A program made the translations under genes and the position numbers. Positions 17,284-25,897 of a stretch of 64,000 bases of DNA are shown here, in pieces (position 1 is the first letter of the stretch; each line of letters opens with the position of its first letter). Below the pieces are notes generated by a model. The model ran no database searches. It was not told the origin of the DNA and was given only the letters and a program-made list of their open reading frames with translations. The stretch is from the NCBI RefSeq assembly GCF_001975665.1, contig NZ_CP019419.1, positions 2,649,501-2,713,500 on the forward strand, written 5' to 3'. This DNA is from Polaribacter reichenbachii (GTDB taxonomy: Bacteria > Bacteroidota > Bacteroidia > Flavobacteriales > Flavobacteriaceae).

Positions 17284-17808
17284 ATGCAAAAACGGTTAGA
17301 ACAATTGCCTAAATTGGCTCAAGAAGCTTTAAAGGAAAACAAGAAATATTTTACAAATTTAAGAAAAAGAACACCTAGAAATTTAGATGTTGTAGTGCAA
17401 GATTTGCACAATAAAGAGTTTGAAAAAACAGATTGTTTAGACTGTGGAAATTGTTGTAAAACAACAAGTCCTATTTTTACTGATAAAGATATAGAGCGTA
17501 TTTCTAAGCATTTAAAGATGAGGGTTGCTGATTTTATTAAGACCTATTTAGAAAGAGATTCTGATGATTTTATGGTGTTAAAAACAGCACCTTGTTCTTT
17601 TTTAGACGAGTCTGATAATACTTGTTTTATTTATGATGTTAGACCAAAAGCGTGTGCAGAATATCCGCATACAGATAGACGTAAATTTATACAAATTACA
17701 GATTTAACTATTGCAAACACTTTTATTTGTCCTGCAACTTATAATATTGTAGAAGCTTTAAAACAGCGTTTGCCTTATGAATATAATGAGAAAAAGAGAA
17801 GAAAATAG
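17284..17808 (+). CDS. YkgJ-family cysteine-cluster protein
   Basis: A 174-residue soluble protein of the YkgJ/UPF0153 family (putative zinc- or iron-binding). The characteristic cysteines are CLDCGNCCKTTSPIF near residue 52, then APCSFLDESDNTCFIYDVRPKACAEYP, which together could bind a metal or Fe-S cluster. The start is ATG at 17284; a TTG five codons upstream overlaps the likely transcription start. Biochemical function is unknown for the family. It is followed 27 bases later by the pentapeptide-repeat gene and is probably co-transcribed with it. Confidence 0.85.
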   Translation: MQKRLEQLPKLAQEALKENKKYFTNLRKRTPRNLDVVVQDLHNKEFEKTDCLDCGNCCKTTSPIFTDKDIERISKHLKMRVADFIKTYLERDSDDFMVLKTAPCSFLDESDNTCFIYDVRPKACAEYPHTDRRKFIQITDLTIANTFICPATYNIVEALKQRLPYEYNEKKRRK

Positions 17809-17835
17809 TTTGTAAAATGTTTTAATAAGTTAGCA

Positions 17836-18885
17836 ATGTCTGATAAAATTAAAGAGTTAGAAAGAGAAAATTTAATCTTAAAAGAACGTTTAGCAACACT
17901 TGAAAATTCAACACCATCAAAAAAGAAAAGATGGCAATTTTTTATAAAGTTTACAGCTACTTTTATCGCTGGGAAAAAATTGAAAACGAGTATTTATAAC
18001 TCTATACAAGAATTTAACGAGCAAAAAAGAATTTCTCTACAAACTACATCAGATTTAATTGCGAGTATTGTTAAAAGACTAACTAGAATAGGAGTAGTAG
18101 CGTTACTTTTTGCATTGTTGCCAACAACTTTAATGATTTACCAAAATAGCTTATTAAAAAAGCAAAACAAAAAAATTCAAGAGCAAACACATTTGGCAGA
18201 AGCTTCTAGAAGATCTGCCCAGATGTTTATTATGGGTGATATTTTAAGTGATATTAATACTGAACTCGAAACTAAAAAAGACAAAAAATTATCAAAAACT
18301 TTAGTGAGTAGAATTGTTGGTTTAAGTAGAGCAATGAAACCTTATAGATATTTGGTAGATGATAAATTAATTGAAAAATCCATTAGCCCAGAAAGAGGTC
18401 AGTTATTAATTACGTTGTTTAAAAGTGACTTAAATCCTGCTTTTTTTGAAGATCAAATATTACAAGAAAGTGATTTTACGCAAGCTGAATTAAAAGGAGC
18501 AAACTTGTATAAAGTTATTTTAAGAGCTATTAATTTAAAAAACGCTGATTTATCTGATGCAACTCTAGTAAATATTGATGCAAGAAGAGCAATTTTTGAA
18601 AATGCCAACTTAAAAAATGCAGATTTAGGTTATGCAAACCTAAGTGATGCTGTTTTAAGAAATGCAAATCTAACGAAAGCTATTTTATTAAAAACAAAAT
18701 TAACCAAAGCCGATTTTACAAATGCAATTCTTGATAGTGCTGTAGTCGATAATTTAAATTGGATAAACTATATTAAAGACGACTTACATTTAAAAGGAGC
18801 TGAACAGCTTTATAAAAACTACAAAGTAGATAGCGTTTATTCTAAGGTTTTTGATAAAAAAGTGCCAACAGTTTTGAGGAGGTAA
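17836..18885 (+). CDS. Membrane-anchored coiled-coil protein with pentapeptide repeats
   Basis: A 349-residue protein. It starts with a short coiled coil (KIKELERENLILKERLATLE), followed by one central TM segment (VVALLFALLPTTLMIYQNSLL), then a second charged helix and a C-terminal pentapeptide-repeat block at about residues 210-300 (A[DN]L/F pattern: ANLKNADLGYANLSDAVLRN). Such repeats form a right-handed quadrilateral helix used as a binding surface. The repeat block probably follows the TM on the opposite side from the N-terminus. No catalytic motif is visible. It ends 3 bases from the convergent lipoprotein gene with no terminator between them. Confidence 0.75.
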   Translation: MSDKIKELERENLILKERLATLENSTPSKKKRWQFFIKFTATFIAGKKLKTSIYNSIQEFNEQKRISLQTTSDLIASIVKRLTRIGVVALLFALLPTTLMIYQNSLLKKQNKKIQEQTHLAEASRRSAQMFIMGDILSDINTELETKKDKKLSKTLVSRIVGLSRAMKPYRYLVDDKLIEKSISPERGQLLITLFKSDLNPAFFEDQILQESDFTQAELKGANLYKVILRAINLKNADLSDATLVNIDARRAIFENANLKNADLGYANLSDAVLRNANLTKAILLKTKLTKADFTNAILDSAVVDNLNWINYIKDDLHLKGAEQLYKNYKVDSVYSKVFDKKVPTVLRR

Positions 18886-18888
18886 GTT

Positions 18889-19860
18889 TTATTGTAAGTT
18901 GATAAATTCCGTTCTAATTTTTTTAGGGTATTTAATCTTAATCTGAAAAACCTTTTCTTTCAAAGAAATGTATTCTTCTATACTCATTTCAGAATTAATT
19001 TGAATTAAATAGTTAGTAATTGTTTTAATATCAGATAATTTTTCAAAATCATTTTTGGAGTTTATTATGATGATTTTTGGATTATAATTTTGAATATATT
19101 TTTTTCTAGATAATTCATCAGAATATACTGGTTCAATTTTTTCTTTTAAAAATAAATTGATTTGACTTCTCCAAATTTCAAAATCATCTAAAAATCCATT
19201 ATAATTGTTTTCTTTAAAGTTATGTCCAGTTAAAAGAAAAGCTTTCTTTATGTTAACTGTTGATAGTTTAACGTAACATTTTAAAATATCTTTTAGCTTA
19301 ATTTTTTCGCCTATATAAATTACAACAACTTCATTAGGTTTATGTCTTTGAAATGCAAATCTTGGAATTAATTCAAAATCGTTCGTCTCTTTATCATTTA
19401 ACTTTAATTTTAGAGAATCTTTAGAATCTTTAAATAAATGAAAACCACAATTATATTTTGATAGAGAATCTGATGAAATTATATTTTTTGTATAAATGTT
19501 TGCTAATTGGTAATCAATAAATTTAGAATCGTAAGAAAAACCATCTAAAAAAAAATATTCATTTGAATCAATTGTAATTGTTGAGTCTTTTGAACTGAAA
19601 TTAAATTCATAATTAAGAGTGTCTTTTTTAAAATAATAAAATATTTTGCTTCTTGTAATTTTGAATTTTCCCAATGTAGTATAAGTAAACATATCTTCAA
19701 AAAAAACGGAATCATTTCTGAAAGTTATATAAGGTAGATTTGAAATGCTTTGATCTTTATCGAGAATAAACCAAGTTCCTTTAAACTCATTAGGATTGAA
19801 TTTTTCTTTACAAGAAATTAACATAATAATGAAAGTGGAAAATAAAATGAACTTCTTCAT
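18889..19860 (-). CDS. Lipoprotein of unknown function
   Basis: A 323-residue protein with a lipoprotein signal (FSTFIIMLISCKEK, Cys at about residue 17). The first part of the mature protein (about residues 20-105) is beta-rich and lipocalin-like in pattern (FKGTWFILDKDQSISNLPYITFRNDSVFF, then TLGKFKITRSKIFYYF), as in Bacteroidetes lipocalin-like/META-type lipoproteins. The rest, including VVVIYIGEKIKLKDILKCYVKLS, resembles no family I recognise. It precedes the NamZ gene's stop by 12 bases on the same strand and could be its downstream co-transcribed partner. Confidence 0.55.
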   Translation of the reverse strand: MKKFILFSTFIIMLISCKEKFNPNEFKGTWFILDKDQSISNLPYITFRNDSVFFEDMFTYTTLGKFKITRSKIFYYFKKDTLNYEFNFSSKDSTITIDSNEYFFLDGFSYDSKFIDYQLANIYTKNIISSDSLSKYNCGFHLFKDSKDSLKLKLNDKETNDFELIPRFAFQRHKPNEVVVIYIGEKIKLKDILKCYVKLSTVNIKKAFLLTGHNFKENNYNGFLDDFEIWRSQINLFLKEKIEPVYSDELSRKKYIQNYNPKIIIINSKNDFEKLSDIKTITNYLIQINSEMSIEEYISLKEKVFQIKIKYPKKIRTEFINLQ

Positions 19861-19872
19861 AGAGAATAATTT

Positions 19873-21141
19873 CTAATCATATATCAAATATTGTTCCCTA
19901 ATTAATTTAAAACCTTCCAAATCTTTTTTCCAAGTTTCTTGAATTTCTTTAGCAGATAATCCTTCTTCTATTTGTTGTTGTAATTTTGTGTTTCCTGCGT
20001 GAATGGTAAAAGTATTGCCAAAAAATTTTTCGGTTTTAGGTGTTTTTTGATAAGCATCAATTAGCCATTCTAAATTTATGGAACTTAGTTTTTTAGCATT
20101 ACTTAAATCTACACCATAACATAATTTACCTTTTTCTTTCGGATATTTTGCTCCAAAGTTAGCTTTAGGAGTATAGTTAAAATCACTTTTTGGAAAAAAT
20201 GATGCTCCATATCTCTGAAACTGAAACTCTGTTCCTCTACCAGCATTTATAATTGTGCCTTCAAAAAAACCTAAACTTGGGTAGAGGTTTATAGATTTAT
20301 CATTAGGTAAATTAGGTGAAGGTCTAATAGCTAAACTATATTCGGAATTATGAGTATAATTTTTTAAAGGAATCACTTTTAAATCACATTGAATTCCGTT
20401 TTTTAACCATTTTTCGCCATTTATCATTTGTCCATATTCGCCAATTGTCATTCCATAAACTACAGGTACAGGATGTTTACCAACAAAACTAGAATGTTCC
20501 ATTTCTAAAACAGGACCATCAACATACTGTCCATTTGGGTTGGGTCTGTCTAAAACAATTACAGGAATTCCGGCTTCAGCACAAGCTTCCATAACATAAT
20601 GTAAAGTAGAAATATACGTGTAAAAACGAGCACCCACATCTTGAATATCAAAAACAACAATATCAATACCACTTAATTGTTGTTGACTCGGTTTTTTACT
20701 TTTTCCATGTAAAGAAAGTATTGGTAAACCTGTTTTGTTATCAATTCCGTCTTTTATATGTTCTGCAGCATCTGCTTTGCCACGAAAACCATGTTCAGGA
20801 GCAAATACTTTTTTTACATTAATATTATTGTAACTGAATAAATAATCTACTAAATGATGCGTAACTTTTTTAGAACCCATAATATCTGGGGCAACTTCTG
20901 TTCTTTGTAAAACAGATAAAACAGAGGTTTGATTGGCAACAATAGCCACATTTTTTCCTTTTAAAAGATCGAGATATAGCCCAGTGTTTTCTGCTCCTGT
21001 TTTAATTTCTAATTGTTGTTTTGATTCGGTTTTAATTGCTAATTCAGAATTTTGAACACGTTTAGCGCAAGAAATCAGCTGAAAATTCATCAACAAAAAC
21101 AAAAATAAATAGGTACTTTTACGAAGTATAAAAAGAATCAT
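19873..21141 (-). CDS. namZ: Exo-beta-N-acetylmuramidase NamZ family (DUF1343) lipoprotein
   Basis: NamZ-family (GH171, DUF1343) enzymes release MurNAc from the non-reducing ends of peptidoglycan fragments during wall recycling. The 422-residue protein has a signal ending FQLISC with a probable lipid-modified Cys. Family blocks are present: NVAIVANQTSVL, VKKVFAPEHGFRG (with a conserved Glu-His), DIQDVGARFYTYISTLHYVMEA, VLDRPNPNG, AIRPSPNLPN and FFEGTIINAGRGTEFQFQ. Its start codon is only 4 bases from the divergent permease start, so its promoter must lie inside that neighbour's coding region. Confidence 0.88.
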   Translation of the reverse strand: MILFILRKSTYLFLFLLMNFQLISCAKRVQNSELAIKTESKQQLEIKTGAENTGLYLDLLKGKNVAIVANQTSVLSVLQRTEVAPDIMGSKKVTHHLVDYLFSYNNINVKKVFAPEHGFRGKADAAEHIKDGIDNKTGLPILSLHGKSKKPSQQQLSGIDIVVFDIQDVGARFYTYISTLHYVMEACAEAGIPVIVLDRPNPNGQYVDGPVLEMEHSSFVGKHPVPVVYGMTIGEYGQMINGEKWLKNGIQCDLKVIPLKNYTHNSEYSLAIRPSPNLPNDKSINLYPSLGFFEGTIINAGRGTEFQFQRYGASFFPKSDFNYTPKANFGAKYPKEKGKLCYGVDLSNAKKLSSINLEWLIDAYQKTPKTEKFFGNTFTIHAGNTKLQQQIEEGLSAKEIQETWKKDLEGFKLIREQYLIYD

Positions 21142-21145
21142 CAGT

Positions 21146-22381
21146 TTGAATTACGAGTTATTTATTGCAAAACGCATTATTGCTGGCAAAAAGTATAAAA
21201 ATAGTATATCATCACCAATAATAAAAATTGCAATTACAGCAATTGCATTGGGTATAATTATTATGTTGATTGCTGTTGCAACTGGTTTGGGCTTGCAATA
21301 TAAAATTCGTGATAAAATGGCCGGTTTTAAAGGTCATATTCAAATCGTAAATTACGATAACAATAATTCTGAAGTTTCTACAACTCCTGTTAAAAAAGAT
21401 GAAGAATTTTATCCAAAGTTTAAAAACATTTCGGGTATAAAAAATATTCAAGTATTTGCCAATAAAGGCGGTATTTTAAGAACTAAAACCGATTTTGAAG
21501 GCATTATTTTTAAAGGAGTTTCTACAGATTACGATTGGTCTTTTTTTAAAGAATATTTGGTAGAAGGTGTTGTGCCTAATTTTAATAAGTCAAGAACTAG
21601 AGAAGTTTTATTATCAGAAACTGTTGCAAATCGTTTACAATTAAAATTGAACGATACTATTTTAGCTACTTTTTTAAAAACATCAACCAGTAAATTACCA
21701 AGTAATAAAAAATATATTATTTCTGGAATTTATAATTCTGGCTTTGCACAATTTGATAAAAGTGTAATGATTGGTGATATTAGAGAGGTGCAAAAAATAA
21801 ACAAATGGACAGAAAATGAAGTTGGTGGTTTTGAAGTTTTAATTGATGATTTTAATACTATTGATGCAATTGGTGAAGAAATTTACAGAGAAATAGGAGT
21901 AACTTTAAATAAGAAAACCATTGTAGAAACTTATCAAAATGTATTTGAATGGATTAAACTTTTTGATAATAATGTTTGGTTTATCATTGCAATTATGATT
22001 GTAATTGCAGGTATAAATATGATAACAGCCTTGTTAGTTTTAATTCTAGAACGTGTACAAATGATTGGTATTCTTAAAGCATTAGGTAGTTACGATACTA
22101 GTATTAGAAAAATATTTTTATACAATGCATCTTATTTAATTTTAAAAGGACTTTTTTGGGGTAATATTATTGGGTTGTCTATTATTTTTATTCAACATTA
22201 TTTTAAGGTAATTACACTTAATCCTGAAACATACTATGTAACAACAATGCCAGTTTATATTTCTTTTTCTGCAATTATTTTGCTAAATATTGGTACGTTA
22301 CTTTTGTGTTTTTTAATGTTGATAATTCCTTCTTTTATCATAACTAAAATTCAACCTTCAAAATCTATTAAATTTGCTTAA
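21146..22381 (+). CDS. LolC/LolE-type ABC transporter permease
   Basis: A 411-residue FtsX/MacB-type permease similar to LolC/LolE, which extract lipoproteins from the inner membrane for transfer to LolA. It has one N-terminal TM (ITAIALGIIIMLIAVATGLGLQ), a large periplasmic domain (about residues 45-265) and three C-terminal TM segments, including ERVQMIGILKALGSYDTSIRKIF, the conserved FtsX cytoplasmic loop. The start is a TTG giving MNYELFIAKRIIAGKKYK, matching the family N-terminus. The ATPase partner is not in the window. The gene could instead be a general MacB-like permease; Lol identity is likely but unproven. Confidence 0.82.
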   Translation: MNYELFIAKRIIAGKKYKNSISSPIIKIAITAIALGIIIMLIAVATGLGLQYKIRDKMAGFKGHIQIVNYDNNNSEVSTTPVKKDEEFYPKFKNISGIKNIQVFANKGGILRTKTDFEGIIFKGVSTDYDWSFFKEYLVEGVVPNFNKSRTREVLLSETVANRLQLKLNDTILATFLKTSTSKLPSNKKYIISGIYNSGFAQFDKSVMIGDIREVQKINKWTENEVGGFEVLIDDFNTIDAIGEEIYREIGVTLNKKTIVETYQNVFEWIKLFDNNVWFIIAIMIVIAGINMITALLVLILERVQMIGILKALGSYDTSIRKIFLYNASYLILKGLFWGNIIGLSIIFIQHYFKVITLNPETYYVTTMPVYISFSAIILLNIGTLLLCFLMLIIPSFIITKIQPSKSIKFA

Positions 22382-22495
22382 TTCATAATTTAGGCAAATT
22401 TTAAGTTTTAATTTTAAAGAATTAATGTTAATCTCATCTTAAGGATACATAATTCATAAATATTTATTTTAATTTCGCTTTTAGAATTTTATCAA

Positions 22496-23854
22496 ATGAA
22501 ATACGCCAAAAATATATTAGAAACCATTGGTAATACACCTTTGGTTCAGTTAAATTCAGTTACAAAAGAAATAGATGCTTTGGTTTTAGCTAAAGTAGAA
22601 ACCTTTAATCCTGGTAATTCTGTAAAAGACAGAATGGCCTTAAAAATGATTGAAGATGCAGAAGCTGATGGACGCTTAAAACCAGGAGGAACAATTATTG
22701 AAGGGACTTCTGGAAATACAGGAATGGGTTTAGCGCTAGCTGCAATTGTAAAAGGGTACAAGTGTATTTTTGTAATTTCTGATAAACAATCTAAAGAAAA
22801 AATGGATATTTTGCGTGCAGTTGGTGCAGAAGTAATTGTATGTCCAACAAATGTAGAGCCAGAAGACCCACGTTCTTATTACTCAGTTTCTAAACGTTTA
22901 GGAGCAGAAACACCTAATTCTTGGTATGTAAATCAATATGATAATCCAAGTAACGCAATTGCCCATTATGAACAAACAGGGCCAGAAATTTGGGAACAAA
23001 CCGAAGGTAAAATTACTCATTTTGTTGTTGGTGTAGGTACAGGAGGTACAGTTTCTGGAACTGCAAAGTTTTTAAAAGAGCAAAATCCAGACATTAAAAT
23101 TTGGGGTGTAGATACTTATGGTTCTGTGTTTAAAAAGTATCACGAAACTGGTGTTTTTGATGAAAATGAAATCTACCCATATATTACAGAAGGCATAGGA
23201 GAAGATATTTTACCAAAAAATGTAGATTTTTCTTTAATTGATGGTTTTACAAAAGTTACTGATAAAGATGCAGCAGTTTACACTAGAAAAATTGCCAAAG
23301 AAGAAGGAATTTTTGTTGGTAATTCTGCTGGTTCTGCTATAAAAGGATTATTACAATTAAAAGAACATTTTACAAAAGATGATGTTGTGGTGGTTTTATT
23401 TCACGATCATGGTAGTAGATATGTAGGTAAAATGTTTAATGATGATTGGATGCGTGATCGAGGTTTTTTAGAAGAAGAAATTAAAACTGCAGCAGATTTA
23501 ATAAACAATCACAAAGAAAGAGTTCTAGTTAGTGCGCAGACAGAAGAGTTGATTTCTCACGCAATAGAAAGAATGAAAGAGTATAAAATATCTCAACTTC
23601 CTGTTAAAGATGTAAATGGTTTTGTAGGTTCTGTAGATGAAACAGATTTGCTACATCATTATATTTCTGATAAAAATATTGCAAATAAACCTATAAAAGA
23701 AATTATGGGGAAACCTTATCCTATTGTAAAAAAAACGGCTAAGATTGATGAAATATCAAAATTGATATCCAAAGAAAATGAGGCTGTTTTAGTTGATTTA
23801 GAAAACGGAAATCATCATATAATTACAAAGTATGATATTATAAGTGCTATATAA
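22496..23854 (+). CDS. PLP-dependent cystathionine beta-synthase/cysteine synthase with CBS domains
   Basis: A fold-type II PLP enzyme that condenses serine or O-acetylserine with a thiol or sulfide. Residues 1-330 form the catalytic domain: NTPLVQLNSV, the PLP lysine in NPGNSVKDRMALKM, the phosphate loop GTSGNTGMGLA and GVGTGGTVSGTAKFLK. Residues 335-452 are a tandem CBS pair (LVSAQTEELISHAIERMKEY; EIMGKPYPIVKKTAKIDEI) that may bind adenosyl ligands. There is no N-terminal haem domain. It resembles bacterial cystathionine beta-synthase in layout, but substrate choice between serine and O-acetylserine cannot be read from sequence. Confidence 0.88.
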   Translation: MKYAKNILETIGNTPLVQLNSVTKEIDALVLAKVETFNPGNSVKDRMALKMIEDAEADGRLKPGGTIIEGTSGNTGMGLALAAIVKGYKCIFVISDKQSKEKMDILRAVGAEVIVCPTNVEPEDPRSYYSVSKRLGAETPNSWYVNQYDNPSNAIAHYEQTGPEIWEQTEGKITHFVVGVGTGGTVSGTAKFLKEQNPDIKIWGVDTYGSVFKKYHETGVFDENEIYPYITEGIGEDILPKNVDFSLIDGFTKVTDKDAAVYTRKIAKEEGIFVGNSAGSAIKGLLQLKEHFTKDDVVVVLFHDHGSRYVGKMFNDDWMRDRGFLEEEIKTAADLINNHKERVLVSAQTEELISHAIERMKEYKISQLPVKDVNGFVGSVDETDLLHHYISDKNIANKPIKEIMGKPYPIVKKTAKIDEISKLISKENEAVLVDLENGNHHIITKYDIISAI

Positions 23855-23975
23855 CTTGGTCTAAAGCTTAAACAGGTGTTTTTTACCACTTGTCGTAATT
23901 TATTTGCAAATCGACGAAAAACGAATTTTTAAACTCAATAGCTTTTGTTTATTTGTAGCGGATTTATATAATAGT

Positions 23976-24050
23976 GCGTTATTAAAAGTTAAGGGGTTTG
24001 ATAATGCGATTCAATAAAAATCGTTCAAGTTAATCTTGAACGATTTTTTT
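23976..24050 (+). ncRNA. Candidate small RNA element B (GGGG-loop plus terminator)
   Basis: GCGTTATTAAA (23976-23986) pairs with TTTGATAATGC (23997-24007) through 11 positions including wobbles, presenting a loop that ends in GGGG. A perfect terminator stem follows (AATCGTTCAAG with CTTGAACGATT, about 24019-24045), with seven T. It lies in the 501-base gap after the CBS gene, in tandem with element C. It may simply be that gene's 3' end and terminator; loop composition and architecture are what link it to C and D. Confidence 0.4.
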
Positions 24051-24230
24051 ATTTAATTAACTTTTCTATTTCAGATGTAATATAAAACCTAATTACAACT
24101 ATTTTAATTTTAGTAAAATTTAAAGAGGTTAAAACTACATTTCATCGAGCAAGTTTGTGTGCTTATCGAAAATGCTTATCTAATACAAATATCATTCGTT
24201 TCTTTATGCTGTATTTATTTAAATACAACT

Positions 24231-24305
24231 AATTATAAGTTGGGGAATTTATAATATGTAACTATCGGAAATCGTCTAAAATTTATTTTAGGCGATTCCT
24301 TTTTT
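24231..24305 (+). ncRNA. Candidate small RNA element C (GGGG-loop plus terminator)
   Basis: ATTATA (24232-24237) pairs with TATAAT (24250-24255) around the 12-base loop AGTTGGGGAATT. After ATGTAAC comes a separate 14-bp terminator stem (24267-24299, one bulge, one wobble) and a T-run. No protein-coding frame of useful size exists between 24051 and 24355, so this stretch needs another explanation. A further hairpin, GTATTT/AAATAC, lies just upstream (24211-24226). The rest of the 23855-24355 gap shows nothing else I can name. Confidence 0.55.
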
Positions 24306-24355
24306 AAAGAATTTTATTCAATTGCTGCTAAGTTTGTATATTTATAAGCAAAAAA

Positions 24356-25639
24356 ATGAAACTTTTAAAACTACTACCAATTTTACTACTTGTTATTTCG
24401 TGTAAACAAGAAAAAACCAAAACAAATTTATTAGAAAAAGCGCAAGACATTCACAAGCGTGTAATGACTTTAGATACACACGTAGATATTAACGTGTCTA
24501 ACTTCACAGACTCCATTAATTATACACAAAAATTAAAAAATCAAGTGAATCTTCCTAATATGGAAAAAGGAGGCTTAGATGTTGCTTTTTTTATTGTTTA
24601 TACTGGTCAAGGAGAGTTAAACGAAGAAGGTTATGCAAAAGCTTATAACAATGCAATTAGTAAATTTACAGCGATTCATAAACTTACCAACGATATTGCT
24701 CCAGAAAGAATTTCTTTAGCAGTAAATTCTAATGAAGCTAAAAAGATTTATGCATCTGGTAAAAAAGTTGCTATGATTGGTGTAGAAAATGCATATCCTT
24801 TAGGTACAGATATAAAAAGGGTAAAAGAATTTTACGATTTAGGTGCCAGATATATGAGTCTTTCTCACAATGGTCATAGTCAATTATGCGATTCTAATAC
24901 AGGAGAAGTAGATGATGTATGGCTGCATAATGGAGTTAGTGATTTTGGTAAAGAAGTAATTAAAGAAATGAACAAATGGGGTATTATGATTGATGTGTCT
25001 CATCCTTCTAAAAAATCGATGAAAGATATGATTGAATTATCAAAAGCTCCAATTATAGCTTCACATTCATCTGCAAGAGCATTGTGTAATCATAGTAGAA
25101 ATTTAGATGATGAACAATTAGAATGGTTAAAAAATAATGGAGGAGTTGTGCAAGCTGTTGCCTTTAAGAGTTATGTAAATACCGAAAAAAATGATGCATA
25201 TTCTGCTGCTATTAAAGATGTAATTACTGCTTTAGGAAAAGAAATTAATTTTGAAATGAAATCTTGGGGAGAGGTTCGAAAAATGGAGACAAAAGATAGA
25301 CAAGAATATATTGAAAGTTATAGAGAATTATCAAAAAAAGCGAAATCAAAAATTGATATAGAAAATTTTCCACCTGTTGATGTAGCTGATTTTGTAGATC
25401 ATATTGATTATTTAGTTGATAAAATTGGAATTAATCATGTAGGAATTAGTTCAGATTTTGATGGTGGAGGAGGAGTTGAGGGATGGAATGATGCATCTGA
25501 AACATTAAATGTAACCATAGAATTAGTAAAAAGAGGATATTCAGAAAGCCAAATAGAACAACTTTGGAATGGTAATTTGCTAAGAGTTTTAGATGAGGTT
25601 GCAGAAGTAGCTAAAAAAATACAAGCTGAAGAGTTGTAA
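24356..25639 (+). CDS. Membrane dipeptidase (peptidase M19 family) lipoprotein
   Basis: A zinc dipeptidase of the renal-dipeptidase/M19 family, predicted to cleave dipeptides in the periplasm. The 427-residue protein has a lipoprotein signal (LPILLLVISC). Metal-site motifs are visible: DTHVDI near residue 40, GVENAYPLG (metal-bridging Glu), MIDVSHPSKKS, IIASHSSARALCNHSRN, and GISSDFDGGGGVEGW near the end. The length fits the family. It ends in a clear terminator. Upstream, element C's terminator separates it from the CBS gene, so it is probably transcribed alone. Confidence 0.9.
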   Translation: MKLLKLLPILLLVISCKQEKTKTNLLEKAQDIHKRVMTLDTHVDINVSNFTDSINYTQKLKNQVNLPNMEKGGLDVAFFIVYTGQGELNEEGYAKAYNNAISKFTAIHKLTNDIAPERISLAVNSNEAKKIYASGKKVAMIGVENAYPLGTDIKRVKEFYDLGARYMSLSHNGHSQLCDSNTGEVDDVWLHNGVSDFGKEVIKEMNKWGIMIDVSHPSKKSMKDMIELSKAPIIASHSSARALCNHSRNLDDEQLEWLKNNGGVVQAVAFKSYVNTEKNDAYSAAIKDVITALGKEINFEMKSWGEVRKMETKDRQEYIESYRELSKKAKSKIDIENFPPVDVADFVDHIDYLVDKIGINHVGISSDFDGGGGVEGWNDASETLNVTIELVKRGYSESQIEQLWNGNLLRVLDEVAEVAKKIQAEEL

Positions 25640-25660
25640 AAATTCACAGATTATAAAACT

Positions 25661-25696
25661 AAAAACCATCTCTAAGACTAAGAGATGGTTTTTTTT
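25661..25696 (+). terminator. Intrinsic terminator after the M19 dipeptidase
   Basis: AAAAACCATCTCT (25661-25673) pairs perfectly with AGAGATGGTTTTT (25681-25693) around a 7-base loop, and the T-run continues to 25696. Confidence 0.88.
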
Positions 25697-25798
25697 ATCA
25701 ACTAATTCAAATAATTTACACAATGAAAACAATTAACTACTTTGCTTCCATTACCTGTTAATCAAGTTTTATGCCAAAAAATATTTATTGATTTTTTT

Positions 25799-25852
25799 TG
25801 TTAAAACTTTAACCCTTTTGTGTTAAAACTCTAATTAACGATTGTTAAAATT
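25799..25852 (+). repeat. Three 10-bp direct repeats at 22-bp spacing upstream of the TonB-receptor operon
   Basis: TGTTAAAACT occurs at 25799-25808 and 25821-25830, and TGTTAAAATT at 25843-25852: start positions exactly 22 bp (two helical turns) apart. A weaker relative, TGTTAATCAA, lies at 25756-25765, 43 bp before the first. They sit 45-100 bases before the operon's first ATG, where an activator or repressor would bind. The intervening sequence is not repeated. Confidence 0.6.
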
Positions 25853-25897
25853 TAAAATCTTGGTTATTTTAATTTTGAATTGGTCTACTTTTAAAAA

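Noticed and set aside
23976..24305. Tandem hairpins as a CRISPR array
   Set aside because: Only two units, the stems differ in sequence, there are no equal-length spacers, and no cas genes are present.
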